Positions 50,262 through 62,478 of a DNA stretch of 64,000 bases are shown in pieces (positions within the stretch are counted from its first letter, which is position 1; each line of letters begins with the position of its first letter). The stretch lies in assembly GCF_041296265.1 (NCBI RefSeq), contig NC_091693.1, positions 27,590,001-27,654,000 on the forward strand, given 5' to 3'. Under the pieces are notes generated by a model. That model had not been told where the DNA came from. It did no database searches and was given only the letters and a program-made list of their open reading frames with translations. This DNA comes from Equus caballus (Eukaryota; Chordata; Mammalia; Perissodactyla; Equidae). The position numbers were made by a program, and so were the translations under genes.

Positions 50262-53200
50262 CTAACTTTTTGAGAAATCTCCATACTGTTTTCCATAGTG
50301 GCCGCACCAATTTGCATTCCCAACAGTGTATGAGGGGAATCCTTTTTCTCCACAACCTCTCCAACATTTGTCACTTTTTGTTTCGGTTATTTTTGCCATT
50401 CTAACAGGTGTAAGGTGATATCTTAGTATAGTTTTGATTTGTATTTCCCTCATGATCAGCGATGATGAGCATCTTTTCATGTGTCTATTGGCCATCTGTA
50501 TATCTTCTTTGGAGAAATGTCTGTTCATGTTCCCCACCCATTTTTTGATCGGGTTGTTTGATTTTTTGTTGTTGAGTTGTGTGAGTTCTTTATATATTAT
50601 GGAGATTAACCCTTTGTCAGATATATAACTTGTAAATATTTTTTCCCAACTAGTGGGTTGTTTTTTTGTTTCAATCCTGTTTTCCCTTGCCTTGAAGAAG
50701 CTTTTTAGTCTGACGAAGTCCCATTTGTTTATTCTTTCTATTGTTTCCCTCATCTGAGGAGATATGGTGTTCGAAAAGATTCTTTTGATACTGATGTCAA
50801 AGAGTGTACTGCCTATATTTTCTTCTAGAAGACTTATTGTTTCAGGTCTAATCTTTAGGTCTTTGATCCATTTTGAGTTTATTTTTGTGAATGGTGAAAA
50901 AGAATGGTCAATTTTCATTCTTTTACATGTGGCTGTCCAGTTTTCCCAGCACCATTCGTTGAAGAGACTTTCTTTTCTCCATTGTAGGACCTCAGCTCCT
51001 TTGTCGAAGATGAGCTGTCCATAGATGTGTGGTTTTGTTTCTGGGCTTTCAATTCTGTTCCATTGATCTGTGCACCTGTTTTTTTTACCAGTACCATGCT
51101 GTTTTGATTACTGTAGCTTCATAGTGTGCTTTGAAGTCAGGGATTGTGATGCTTGCAGCTTTGTTCTTTTTTCTCAGGATTGCTTTAGCAATTCAGGGTC
51201 TTTTGTTGCCCCGTATGAATTTTATGATTCTTTGTTCTATTTCTGTAAAGAATGTCATTGGGATTCTGATTGGGATAGCATTGAATCTGTAGATTGCTTT
51301 AGGTAGTATGGACATTTTAGCTATGTTTATTCTTCCAATCCATGTGCATGGAATGTCTTTCCATCCCTTTATGTCATCATCAATTTCTTTCAGGAAAGTC
51401 TTGTAGTTTTCATTGTATAGGTCTTTCACTTCCTTGGTTAAATTTACCCCAAGGTATTTTATTCTTTTTGTTGTGATTGTGAATGGGATTGAGTTCTTGA
51501 GTTCTTTTTCTGTTAGTTCGTTTTTAGAGTATAGAAATGCTACTGATTTATATATGTTGATTTTATACCCTGCAACTTTGCTGTAGTTGTTGATTATTTC
51601 CAATAGTTTTCCAATGGATTCTTTGGGATTTTCTATATATAAGATCATGTCATCTGCAAACAGCAAGAGTTTCACTTCTTCATTGACTATTTGGATTCCT
51701 TTTATTTCTTTTTCCTGCCAAATTGCTCTGGCCAAAACCTCCAGTACTATGTTGAATAAGAGTGGTGAGAGTGGACACCCTTGTCTTGTTCCTGTTCTCA
51801 GAGAGATGGCTTTCAGTTTTTACCCATTGAGTATGATGTTGGCTGTGGGTTTGTCATATATGGCCTTTCTTATGTTGAGGTACTTTCCTTCTATACCCAT
51901 TTTATTGAGGGTTTTTATCATAAATGGATGTTGGATCTTGTAGAATGCTTTCTCTGCATCTATTGAGATGATCATGTGGTTTTTGTTTTTCATTTTGTTA
52001 AGGTAGTGTATCATGATTGACTTGCAGATGTTGAACCATCCCTGTGTCCCTGGTATAAATCCCAATTGATCATGGTATATAATCTTTTTAATGTATTGTT
52101 GTACTCGGTTTGCCAAGGTTTTGTTGAGGATTTTTGCGTCTATGTTCATCAGTGATATTGGCCTGTAGTTTTCCTTCTTTGTATTGTCCTTGTCTGGTTT
52201 TGGGATCAGGGTGATGTTCACTTCATAGAATGTGTTAGGGAGTGCTCCATCTTCCTCAATTTTCTGGAATAGTTTGAGAAGGATAGGTATTAAATCTTCT
52301 TTGAATGTTTTGTAGAATTCTCCAGAGAAGCTGTCTGGTCCTGGACTTTTATTTTTGCGGAGATTTTTGATTACTATTTCAATTTCTTTACTTGTGATTG
52401 GTCTTCTCAGATTCTCTATTTCTTCCTGCTTCAGTTTTGGGAGGTTGTAAGAGTCTAAGAATTTATCCATTTCTTCTAGGTTGTCCAATTTGTTGGCATA
52501 TAGTTTTTCATAGTATTCTCTTATGATCTTTTGTATTTCTGTGGTATCCATTGTGATTTCTCCTCTCTCATTTCTAATTTTATTTATTTGAGTCTTTTCT
52601 CTTTTTTCTTAGTGAGTCTGGCTAAGGGTTTGTCAATTTTGTTTATTTTTTCAAAGAACCAAGTCTTTGTCTCATTGATCCTTTCTACTGTCTTTTTTGT
52701 TTCAATATCGTTTATTTATGCTCTAATTTTTATTATTTCCCTTCTTCTACTGACTTTGGGCTTTGTGTGTTCTTCTTTTTCTAATTCTGTTAGGTGTTGT
52801 TTGAGATTGCTTATCTGAGATTTTTCTTGTTTATTGAGGTGAGACTGTATTGCAATGAATTTCCCTCTTGGGATCACTTTTGCTGCATCCCAAATGAGTT
52901 GGTATGGGGTGTTTTCATTTTCATTTGTCTCCAGATAATATTTGATTTCTTCTTTAATTTCTTCAATAATCCATTGTTTGTTCAGTAGCATGTTGTTTAG
53001 TCTCCACATTTTTGCCCCTTTCCCAGCTTTATTCTTGTAGTTGATTTCTAGTTTTGTAGCATTATGATCGGAAAAGATGCTTGATATTATTTCAACCCTC
53101 TTGAATTTGTTGAGGCTTGCTTTGTTTCCCAAGATATGGTCTATCCTTGAGAATGTTCCATGCGCACTTGAGAAGAATGTGTGACCTGCTGTTTTTGGAT

Positions 53201-53735
53201 GGAGTGTTCTATATATATCTATTAAGTCCATCTGGTCTAGTTTTTCATTTAATTCTACAATTTCCTTGTTGACTTTCTGTCTGGATTATTTATCCATTGG
53301 TGTTAATGGGGTGTCAAGGTCCTCTGCTATTATTGTATTGTTGTTGATGTCTCCTTTCAGTTTTGTTAATAGTTGCTTTACATATTTTTGTGCTCCTGTG
53401 TTGGGTGCATATATATTTATAACTGTTATGTCTTCTTGGTGGAGTGTTCCTTTTATCATTATAAACTGTCCCCCCTTTGTCTCTCTATATCTGTTTTGAA
53501 GTCTACTTTGGTATAAGTATGGTGACACCTGCTTTCTTATGTTCATTATTAGCTTGGAGTATCATCTTCCATCCCTTCACTCTGAGTCTGTGTTTGTCTT
53601 TGGGGCTGAGGTGTGTTTCCTGTAGGCAGTATATTGTTGGGTCTTATTCTTTAATCCATCGTGCCACTCTATGTCTTTTGATTGAAGAGTTCAATCCATT
53701 TACATTTAGAGTGATTATTGAAATGTGGGGGCCCA
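50262..53735 (-). pseudogene. L1 ORF2 (endonuclease and reverse transcriptase), broken into several open segments
   Basis: It begins near the TLNVNGLNSSIKRHRVARWI-type endonuclease start at about 53,735. Open segments follow at 53,286-53,546 (INIYAPN motif), 52,716-53,231 (FSRIDHILG and SDHNA endonuclease motifs), 51,820-52,551 (reverse transcriptase, [16 protein letters not shown]), 51,193-51,735 (catalytic FADDMILY) and 50,262-50,918 (C-terminal, ending in the region with CWRGCGEKG). The interruptions between these segments make it inactive. The catalytic FADD remains. Confidence 0.92.
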
Positions 53736-54168
53736 ACACTGCCATTTTATTGCTTGTTTTCCGGTTCTCTTGCATTTCCTTTGTTTCTCGTCCCATGATT
53801 TTTGGACTACCAATTCAGGTCGGTAGATTCCAATATTGGCTTTCTTCTTAATTGTAATTTGTGCCTTTATTCTTATTATTTGTTTAGTGGTTATCATGCG
53901 GTTTGTATAAAACATCTCATAGATGAGATAGTCTATTTTCTGATAGCCTCATTTCCTTAGATTAAGCTGTTCCATCCATTTCCTCTTCCCCTTCTAGGTT
54001 GTTATTGTCAGATTTTTTTTGCTCCTTCTTGTGTTGTGAGTTTGTGGTTAAAATGACAAGATTATATTTATTCTTGGTGTTTCCCTTCCTTTTATCTTTA
54101 ATGTTATACTTAGCCTTTGCTAACCTGTTCTGATGGAGAGCTGCAACTTTATGATTTTGTCTTTCTAC

Positions 54169-55166
54169 TTATCTCCTTTGCTCTGGGTTTTGTAACCCCT
54201 TTCCTTTTTTTGATTTTTCAGGTATGAGGGTCTTCCTGAGCATTTCTTGCAGTGGAGGTCTTGTGGCAATGAACTCTCTTAACTTTTGTTTATCTGGGAA
54301 AGTTTTTATTTTTCCATCATATTTGAAGGATATATTCACTGGGTAGAGTATTCTTGGCTGCAAGTTTTTGTCCTTCAGAGTTTTGAATATATCATTCCAC
54401 TCTCTTCTAGCCTGTGAGGTATCTGCTGAGGAATCTGCTGACAGCCTTATGGGGGTTCCTTTGTAGATTATTTTCTTCTGCCTTGCTGCCCTTAGTATTT
54501 CCTCTTTGTCATTGACTTTTGCAGGCTTCACTACTATGTGCCTTGGGGTTGGTCTTTTATATTGATAAAGTTTGGAGATCTATTAGCTTCTGTCACATGG
54601 AGTTCCATCTCTCTCCCCAGGTTTGGGAAATTCTCAGCCATTATTTCTTTGAACAGGCTTTCTGCCCCCTTCTCCTGCTCTCCTTCCTCTGGGATACCTA
54701 TAATTCTTATATTGCATTTCCTAATTGAGTCAGATATTTCTCGGAGAATTTCTTCATTTCTTTTTAGTCTTAGTTCTCTCTCCTCCTCTATCTGCAGCAT
54801 TTCTATATTCCTATCCTCCAAATTGCTAATTCTGTCTTCCATATCATCGACCCTACTGTTCAGAGAGTCCAGATTTTTCTTAATCTCCTCCATTGTGTTC
54901 TTCATCTCCAACATTTCTGATTGGTTCTTCTTTATAGTATCAACCTCTTTTGTGACAAAGCTCCTGAACTCGTTGAGCTGTCTATCTGTATTCTCTTTTA
55001 ACTCATTGAGTTTTTTAATGATGGCTATTTTGAATTTGTTGTCATTTAGGTTATAGATTTCAGTGTCTTTGGGGTTGTTTTCTGGGTACTTGTCGTTTTC
55101 CTTTTGTTCTGGAGATTTAATATATTTTTTCATACTGCTTGATGGCATGGATTTGTGCCTCCACAT
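54169..55166 (-). pseudogene. L1 ORF1 (RNA-binding protein), frameshifted
   Basis: The upstream open segment (55,166 to 54,534) has a coiled coil (LNSRVDDMEDRISNLEDRN) and the start of the RRM (RECDSIRKCNIRIIGIPEE-like, AESLFKEIMAENFPNLG). The frame changes near 54,530. The second segment carries AKVNDKEEILRAARQKKIIY and the C-terminal domain up to GLQNPEQRR. ORF1p is the trimeric RNA chaperone of the L1 particle. One frame change separates the two segments. Confidence 0.9.
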
Positions 55167-56302
55167 AGAGATAGAGTTTAGTTACTGCTTCCACTTGCTT
55201 CTACTCGGGGGTGGGGGGGGAGCAGCTGTGTAATCTGCACCGACAAGGATCCCTGTCAGCTGTTGCTGACCAGACCTGAGCCCCTCCTTGTGGTCACAGT
55301 GGCCCTGTGGGGTCTCTCATCAGCTGTGGGGACAATCACAAGGGGGCTTCAGGTTGTTGGTGCCTACTGTCATAGACCACCTAGACGTGCTCCCTCCTTA
55401 GAGTCTGCAGCAGTGTTATGGACTTTCACAGTGGCCAGGAGTAGGTTCACCTAGACTCGCAGTTCTGCCACCATCAGGGCCCACAAGATCGCACTTGTCC
55501 AATATGGGCCACAGTAGAGCTATGGGTATCTACTGCAGTCTGTGGTTAGCTCATCCAGCTGTGCTACTTCTGCCTCAGGGCCTTCCAGCCTTGTGATTGC
55601 TGGGAAGGGCCTCTCCACTAATGCTGTGCAGAGGCTTTCCCTGTGGCTGCTGTGGGACTGTGGATTTTCCCCCTGGACCATGGAGCAGGTTTGCTGGGGC
55701 TCTAACTTGCTACCACCCAGTCACATAGGCTCTCTGGGTCTCCCTTGCCCGCTCTGGGCCACAGCAGGAGTTTGTGAGTCCGAGGTGGCTGGTGGGTTGC
55801 AGCGCCACCCGGGTTCCTCCTGCCCCGGGGCCTCCCAGCGTTCTGAATGCTGGGCAGGGCCTCTCCACTAATGCCGAGTAGGGGCTTTCCCTGTGGCTGC
55901 TGTGGGGCAGTTGATTTTCCCACTGGGCTAAGGAGCAATCACGGGGGGCTTAGGTAGGGCTGTAGTCACCTGTTTCCACCATCACTCTGCCGATGCACCC
56001 ACATGCCCGTCCTTGGGGCCGTGGCAATGCTATGAGCATGTCAGCTGGTAGAAAGTCACTTGCAGGTACTAGGCCGTCTGGGGGTCGGAGAGTTTTCACC
56101 TATCTCCACCTCCTCCTGGGGGAAGCCCATCCACCTTCCTATGGATAGCAGCACAGTTCTCTCAGGCAACCTGAGATGCTGTGTGGATATCCTTTGTTGA
56201 TCAATGAATGTCCAATTAGTTGTAGTTCGAAGGGGGAGAGACAAAGAAAATTGCACACTCTGCCATGTTGCTGATGTCACCTTCCTATTTTGCCTATTTT
56301 TT

Positions 56303-56930
56303 AATGGTATTATCTTATCGCATATTATAGATACTCATCATTTATCAGATAGAGGTTTTGCAAATATTCTTTTTGTAGGCTGTAGCTAGAGTTTTCACTT
56401 CCTTCACAGTATCTTTTGAACTGTAAGAAATTTTAATTTTAATAAAATCTAGTTTATCATATTTTTCTTTTATGGTTTGTGTTTGGTTTTTTCCTGTGTA
56501 AGAAGTCTGGGCTAATGCAAGGACAAAAAGCATTCCTCCTAGGTTATCTTCAAGGTGGTATCTATTTTTATCTCTAAGGTCCATGATCCATTCTGAGTTA
56601 CTTTGTGAATGTTTTGAGGGAAGAGTTGAGGGTATTTTTATGCATGAGGATATCACACTTTTTTCAGAATAACTTGTTGAAAATACTATCACCTTTGAAT
56701 CACTTGGGTAGCTAAATTGAAAATAAATTAATGATCCACAGGTGGGTCTAGCTCTGGACTCTGCTATTGATCTGTTGTCCATCCTTTCACCAGCACCACA
56801 CTCTCACTACTATAGCTTCATAGTAAGTTCTGAAATCAGATCTTTAAGGTCCAAATTTGTTCTATTTTAAAGAAAATGTTTTGACTATTACAGGTCTTTT
56901 GTATTTCCATAAATATTTTATTTATTTTTT
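56303..56930 (-). mobile_element. Ancient L1 (right half), continuing from 49,640-50,089
   Basis: TTATCAGATAGAGGTTTTGC, TTTTCCTGTGTAAGAAGTCT, GGTCCATGATCCATTCTGAG and TTGATCTGTTGTCCATCC are inverted old-L1 ORF2 sequence, collinear with the left half. Confidence 0.75.
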
Positions 56931-57520
56931 TTGAAGTGAACATAACCTCAAGATTTTATTGTCTTCATAATAAAACAAAAAATGAAGCTTAGAACCAGAT
57001 CCCTCATCCCTTTCTCTTTTCATCTCCTCCAAGTTCACTTGCCAGTGGGGGTGGTGAGGGCTGGGAACTAAGTGCGTGGGCTCTGGGGACAGATTGGGAT
57101 CTAACTCGTCTGAGCTCTGCCCTTTACCAACTGGCTGACCTTGGTCATATCCATTCTCCCCAGGCCTCAGGATTCATGTCTGTAAAAGTGGGAGATTGGA
57201 CATTAAACTGTATGCTCAGAAGGGACAGCAGACAGTAAATAAGAGACAATATTATGCAGTCCACTGAAGACCCCATCCAGGTGCAAAGGTGAAGAAAACT
57301 TCTCAGCAAAGAGGAAAGTGTGTACCAAGATCCCCCAGGCAAGGGAGAGCTGGCTTGTAGGTGGAATGGAGTGAAGGCTGGCATGGCTGGAGGGGAGAGC
57401 GGTGGTTGTAGGAGGGGCTGATGCACAGGGCTTTGTAGGCTATGATGAGAAATTTGGATTTTATTCTAACTGCTCTTGGAAGTTGTAGGAAGGATTTAGC
57501 AAGATAGACACATGATCTTT
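56931..57520 (+). repeat. MIR and other ancient repeat fragments
   Basis: A MIR lies at about 57,050-57,200: GTGCGTGGGCTCTGGGGACA, TGGCTGACCTTGGTCATATC, TCTGTAAAAGTGGG. At 57,420-57,515 the words TTTGTAGGCTATGATGAGAA and TTGGATTTTATTCTAACTGC belong to another mammal-wide repeat. No gene is seen. Confidence 0.55.
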
Positions 57521-57529
57521 TTTTTTTTA

Positions 57530-57785
57530 ATGTCTTATTTTGAAATAATTATAGACTCACAGGACGTTGCAAATACAGTACAGAGAACCTTTCATTTAGC
57601 TTCCCCTATAGTAACATCATACATAACTTTAATATCAAAACCAGGAATTTGACATTGGTTCAATCCTCAGGCCTTTTCCACAATTCACCATTTTACATGT
57701 AATCATGTGTGTGTGTGTACAATTGTATCACATGTGTGGATTCATGTAACCACCATCACAATCAAGATACAGAACTTTTTTTGGA
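57530..57785 (-). repeat. Possible old L1-derived fragment
   Basis: TTGAAATAATTATAGACTCA and GCTTCCCCTATAGTAACATC resemble words of an old L1. The family is unsure. It contains a short (TG)n. Confidence 0.4.
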
Positions 57786-58034
57786 CAGAGGCCCAAAAGA
57801 TTATATTTAGCCCCCAGATGCACATAGTACAAGTCAAACTAAGAGAAGTCTGAGGTGGAGGAATATATGCCTGCAGAAGTGAGGAGTATTTGGGGAAATA
57901 AAAGCAGTTGTCCTCAGGGGCTAAAATCTTGGACTTAGCATTTGGCATGAGAAACCAAGAATTAATATGTTGCCAGTAAGCATTTTGGTCAGGACATTAT
58001 ATGACCATCCTGAACAGTTGGAGTTGGTATTTTA

Positions 58035-58292
58035 TTTTTTTTATTTATTTTTATTTATTTATTTATTTTTTTTTATTAAAGATTTTGTTTTTTCCTTTTT
58101 CTCCCCAAAGCCCCCCGGTACATAGTTGTGTATTCTTCGTTGTGGGTTCTTCTAGTTGTGGCATGTGGGACGCTGCCTCAGCGTGGTCTGATGAGCAGTG
58201 CCATGTCCACGCCCAGGATTCGAACTAACGAAACACTGGGCCGCCTGCAGCGGAGCGCGCAAACTTAACCACTCGGCCACGGGGCCAGCCCC
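58035..58292 (-). repeat. ERE SINE, minus strand, young
   Basis: The exact 16-bp target-site duplication tggagttggtatttta is at 58,019-58,034 and 58,293-58,308. It is nearly identical to the ERE in ZSCAN4. The T-rich left end (58,035-58,080) is the expanded poly-A tail. Confidence 0.95.
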
Positions 58293-58309
58293 TGGAGTTG
58301 GTATTTTAA

Positions 58310-61300
58310 AGAGAAGGCCAAGAGAACAATCGAGGTTTAGGTTTGGAAATGGAGTCAGCCAAATACCTCAATAGAGTATGGGTGGTGCAGTGGCCAAGGG
58401 TTCTTTAAGATCGGTTGATTAGGCGGCCACATGGGCAGGCAGTTGAAAAGGAGCCTTATGGCACATCCAACTGTAAAAAATTTTGCTGGTAAGATGGGAA
58501 CAAAATTATGGTGCCAACTAGCGCTTGGCTATGGCAGTGGTGTTTAAGAGGCCATTTAAGTATGGGTGTCAGTGAGCCAAAATTTAGCCAGAAGACTGTT
58601 GCATTGCCAGCTGGGGTCTGCCCATGGCCTACGGTGTCCCAGGCCCAGGCTATTACCTACTCAAGGTAAGTATAGCCTGGCTGTGAGAAACCAGAAGTCT
58701 GAGCAATAGCATTTGTTCTGTGTGAGTGTTGTAATCTGAGGCACCAAGGGCCCACTAAACACATAGAGTGTGGACTGGGTGACCTTCCCATTTCAGGTCT
58801 ATGTGGATGGAGGGATCCTGTGTTCCTTAGTGGGAGATCCTATTGGATGAGTCAGGTTTTAATAGTTCTTGGCCCCTCTACTATTCACACTGCTGTTGGT
58901 GTGGGTCCTGGAGCCAAGATGTCTACTTTCTAAGCGAGATTTTTATGGACATTAGAAATTAAGCATCCTGGGGCTGGCCCCATGGCTGAGTGGTTAAGTT
59001 CAGCGGTCTGCTTTGGCCACCTAGGATTTCACCAGTTCGGATCCTGGGCGTGGCCCTAGCACCATTCATCAAGCTATGCTGAGGTGGTGTCCCACATAGC
59101 AGAACCAGAAGGACCTACAACTAGGATGTGCAACTATGTATTGGGGGGCTTTGGGGAATAGAGAAAGAAAAAAAAAACGTTGGCAACAGATGTTAGCCCA
59201 GGGCCAATCTTTAAAAAAAGAAAAAGAAATTAAGCATCCTTTACAGCCAGTAATATTTGGGAAACCTTATGGCTTAGGCTGGGAAAATCAATATTTATCA
59301 TGGTGCCAGATAACTTTGGCAGATAGCCAAAGGGGCATTTGATGGTGAGAGATTCATTACTCAGAAGAACTCAAGCCTCACATGGCTTCCATCCCAATCA
59401 AGATGGGGACAAGATCAGAAAGGACAGATGAAAGAGGAGGAGGAACGAGGAGGAATGCCTAGTTCAATATGATCTTTGCAGACCCTGGTACATGAAGTGT
59501 CACCACAGAGGGCAAGGAAAGGTCACTGTTTTCAGCACATTTTGATATGGAGTAGAGGGCCCCAAGGTCCGGGAATTTAGTATAATGAGTTCCAGAGGTA
59601 GGAGGGAGACCCATCGATAAGATCATACTTTATTGTGTACTTTCTGTAAGGTTTGTTTAGGTAAGCCACATGGCTTTCTGTAAGACCAGCCTGGGACTGA
59701 TAGGGAAGGTGAAACATCTATTGAACGCCTTGTTCTAAAGTGAGAGCTTCATTCAATGTTGCTAATGTGTGGAACTCTGAATGGAATGAGGAGTGTTTCT
59801 TTGAGGCTCTATGTGGTAGCTTCAGCAGGGGCATGTCTAGGGGGTTGACAAATAAGATGTCTGGGTAGGTTTCCACCACTGTCAAGTCATAGCAAGTGGC
59901 ACTGGCAGAGGAGGGCAGAGGCCTGATAAAGTCAATTTCCAATGACTATGGTAGTAGGATCTTCCTGGGATGGCATCCCTCCATTGTATTGCCAATGACA
60001 GATGTTCCTACATAGAGTCCTTTGACTTGTCACCATCTTGGCCATGGCAGAGGAGTGGAGAAGTCCTTTCTGTTCAGCCCAAGCTTCAAGGGCAGAGGGT
60101 CTTCTGTGACTGATGTTTCATGTGTCCTTTGGGCCAAAGATAGAGGAATGAGATCTGGAGGGTCATTTGATGAAGTTTTCACCAGAGATTTTGAAATTTA
60201 TTCTAATCTATCAACTTGGGAATTAAATTGGGCCTTCACAGTCCAAACCTTGGTGTGGGCGAAGACATAGGTGACCTTAAGTAGTATCCTTGGGGCAAAA
60301 TTCTTCACCCCAAGGGGGCAGTCTTGAATGAGAAATGATTGTTGCCATTGGCTGCACCGAAAACCAGAATCGACAATGGCACAGGAGTCAGTGAAAAAGT
60401 GTAATTGGGGTTGTTGTTGGCCATAGCATCCTCCAATGCTAAGATGACCGCCTGGAGTTAGGCCACTTGTGCTGACCCTTAGGTCTCAGCCTTTGTCAGG
60501 GATGTCCTTTTTAAAGAAGGAAAAGCAGCAGCCTTCCAGAGATCTCCATCATGTGTACTCATGGCATTACTGTCAATAAAGTAGGTATTCTCCCTTTGCT
60601 GTTCACTTACTTGATCCCAAGGGTATCCCCAGGTAGTTAAGGGTCCAGGAGAGGGCTACCCTCCTTCAACACCATGGCATCTGGCAAGAGATGGAGGCCG
60701 AGGGAGGCTACCTCTTCTTGCAGGTGGAATACACCAGAGAATCCAGGTTTGGCCCCCTCCTGTATCAAGGCCTTGGTGGTCATGCTGAGCTTCTGAGGTG
60801 TTGCTTTCATGGCCCAGGAAATAATGGGTACCTGGGTGCAGAGTGTCACAGGTTCAGGTCCTGGGAAAGCCAGCAGTTCTTGCTGTAAGGGCATGTAACA
60901 TGAAGTCAAAATAGGCAGCTTTTTGCAATACAGAAGCCCATAGACAACTTATTGCCATCTTGGGTGGTCCAGAGACTCTAGGAAGCATAGAAGGTGGTCA
61001 CCAGAGCTTCCACCATGGAGTCACCAGGAGGCACTAAAAGAAGTGCCTATTGTATAGCTGTCTAAATTGAGTCTAGGGCCTTCTGTTGTAAAGGTCCCAA
61101 AGTGGGCCAATTTGTGGGTGAGTGCATAAATAAGCCTGACAAAATTAGAAATTGCTCTTTAACTACGTCAGGAATAGAGTGGTCCTTAGGCACGCTAGGT
61201 GAACCTAAGACTTTCACTGAGGTGGCATGACCCTGAAGCTTAGGTGGGAAATAGCCCACCTGCTCTAAGTGCAATGATGAGTGTTTCCATGTCTTGTGTG

Positions 61301-61460
61301 TGTCTAGTGAATCCCCTCGCAGGAGGATGTCATCACTGTAGTGCCATATTTGGGTGCCTGGGGACAGCTGGATCCAACTAAGGTCTTGCCAGTAGAGGTT
61401 GTGTGTCATGGCTGAACTTTTGTGGTATCCCATGGACAACTGAGTGAAAGTGTATTGTGT
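58310..61460 (-). mobile_element. Fossil retroviral pol segment (ERV), minus strand
   Basis: The minus strand encodes worn reverse-transcriptase sequence at about 61,062-61,439, RNase H-like sequence around 60,300-60,600, and an integrase-like stretch at about 59,718-59,942 (MEIDFIRPLP). The gene order RT, RNase H, integrase on the minus strand fits retroviral pol. The part below 59,700 may be further 3' sequence. No LTR is recognised. It is old and broken in many places. The class is uncertain (class III/ERVL-like or class I). A younger ERE is inserted at 58,970-59,224. Confidence 0.72.
58970..59224 (+). repeat. ERE SINE, plus strand, inserted in the ERV fossil region
   Basis: GGGGCTGGCCCCATGGCTGA begins it, GGATCCTGGGCGTGGCC and TTAGCCCAGGGCCAATC follow. 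The exact 16-bp target-site duplication agaaattaagcatcct is at 58,954-58,969 and 59,225-59,240. Confidence 0.95.
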
Positions 61461-62295
61461 TTCTTCGAAGGTGAATAACTGAATTCACCTTTGAAGGTGA
61501 AAATGATTGAGAGGCTGTTGAAATAGGCACTGAAGAGAGCATTTACAACAGCAAAGTATTTGCCAGTGAAGATCGAATGGCCTCATTCATTTCAATGATG
61601 TGAGGTTACAGGAGCCTTAGTAGATGGCATCACGATAGCAGTAATCCACCATGAGATGCCATGCCCCCTGCGATTCTTAAATATCTATTGTGGTGTCTCA
61701 GAAGTAAACAAAATTGGCTGCTTCTCACTTCAAGTTAATGAACCTAGCTAACTTGTATGTTAAATCTACGTTTTAATATGTCTTCAAAATGATTTCTGTA
61801 CCTTTTCTAGTTTATTTTCTCTTAATTGATTAAATTATTTTCCTACTAGGAATTTTGCTGACAAATTCCTTTCATTTATATTTCATGTTGAAATTTACCT
61901 GGAAATTTTCATTCAAGTGCATGAGGATAAATTTAACGCCAACCCTCTCAGCCCCTGCTGGATGTCTACGGACAGCTGTGTGACTAGCTGGTGAGACCTG
62001 CACTTTGAGATCCAGCCCTAAATCTGTGGCAAGGAGACAGTAGGTGGCTATTTTCTTCTCCAAAACATTAGCGCTAATTGTACGTTTTATTACAGAACAT
62101 ACCAAATAAAGGCAACTGAAATATGATAGATATTTCAACAAATTCTAATTTACATGCAGTGGGAAACTTTATAAATTAGGGGCTAAGAACTGCTCCTCCG
62201 TCAAATATGGGTGAATGAAAACGTCTAGAGTTGTAACATTTTAAACTATAAATATGCTCCCTTGGAATGTTTTCAAATTTATTGAAATGTTCCAT
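61461..62295. other. Intergenic DNA, no gene recognised
   Basis: A short direct repeat of TTCACCTTTGAAGGTGAA-type sequence lies near 61,470-61,502. Otherwise nothing is assigned. Confidence 0.35.
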
Positions 62296-62478
62296 TTTTT
62301 TTTTCTGGTGAGGAAGATTAGCCCTGAGCTAACATGTGTGCCCATCTTTCTCTATTTTTTGTACGTGAGACACCACCACAGCATGGCTTGATAAGCAGTG
62401 CACAGATCTGCACCTGTCAACCCTGAGCTGCCAAAGCAGAGCACACAAACTTAACCACTACACTACTGGGCCAGCCCC
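62296..62478 (-). repeat. ERE SINE, minus strand (short type)
   Basis: GTGAGGAAGATTAGCCCTGA starts it after poly-T. CACCACCACAGCATGGCTTG, CTTAACCACTACACTACTGG and GCCAGCCCC close it. Confidence 0.9.

Larger units (their letters stand above)
50090..56285 (-). mobile_element. Nearly full-length L1 (about 6.2 kb), horse L1 lineage, inactive
   Basis: It has a 5' UTR (55,170-56,285), ORF1 (54,169-55,166), ORF2 (about 50,262-53,735) and a 3' UTR at the left end. The 17-bp target-site duplication tattttgcctatttttt is exact at 50,073-50,089 and 56,286-56,302. L1s move by ORF2 endonuclease and reverse transcriptase with target-primed reverse transcription. Both ORFs are interrupted, so it cannot be autonomous. 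Its degree of decay is modest compared with the other L1s here. Confidence 0.96.

Noticed and set aside
51070-55056. Plus-strand open frames within the L1 (e.g. 54,538-55,056).
   Set aside because: Antisense shadows of L1 ORF1 and ORF2.
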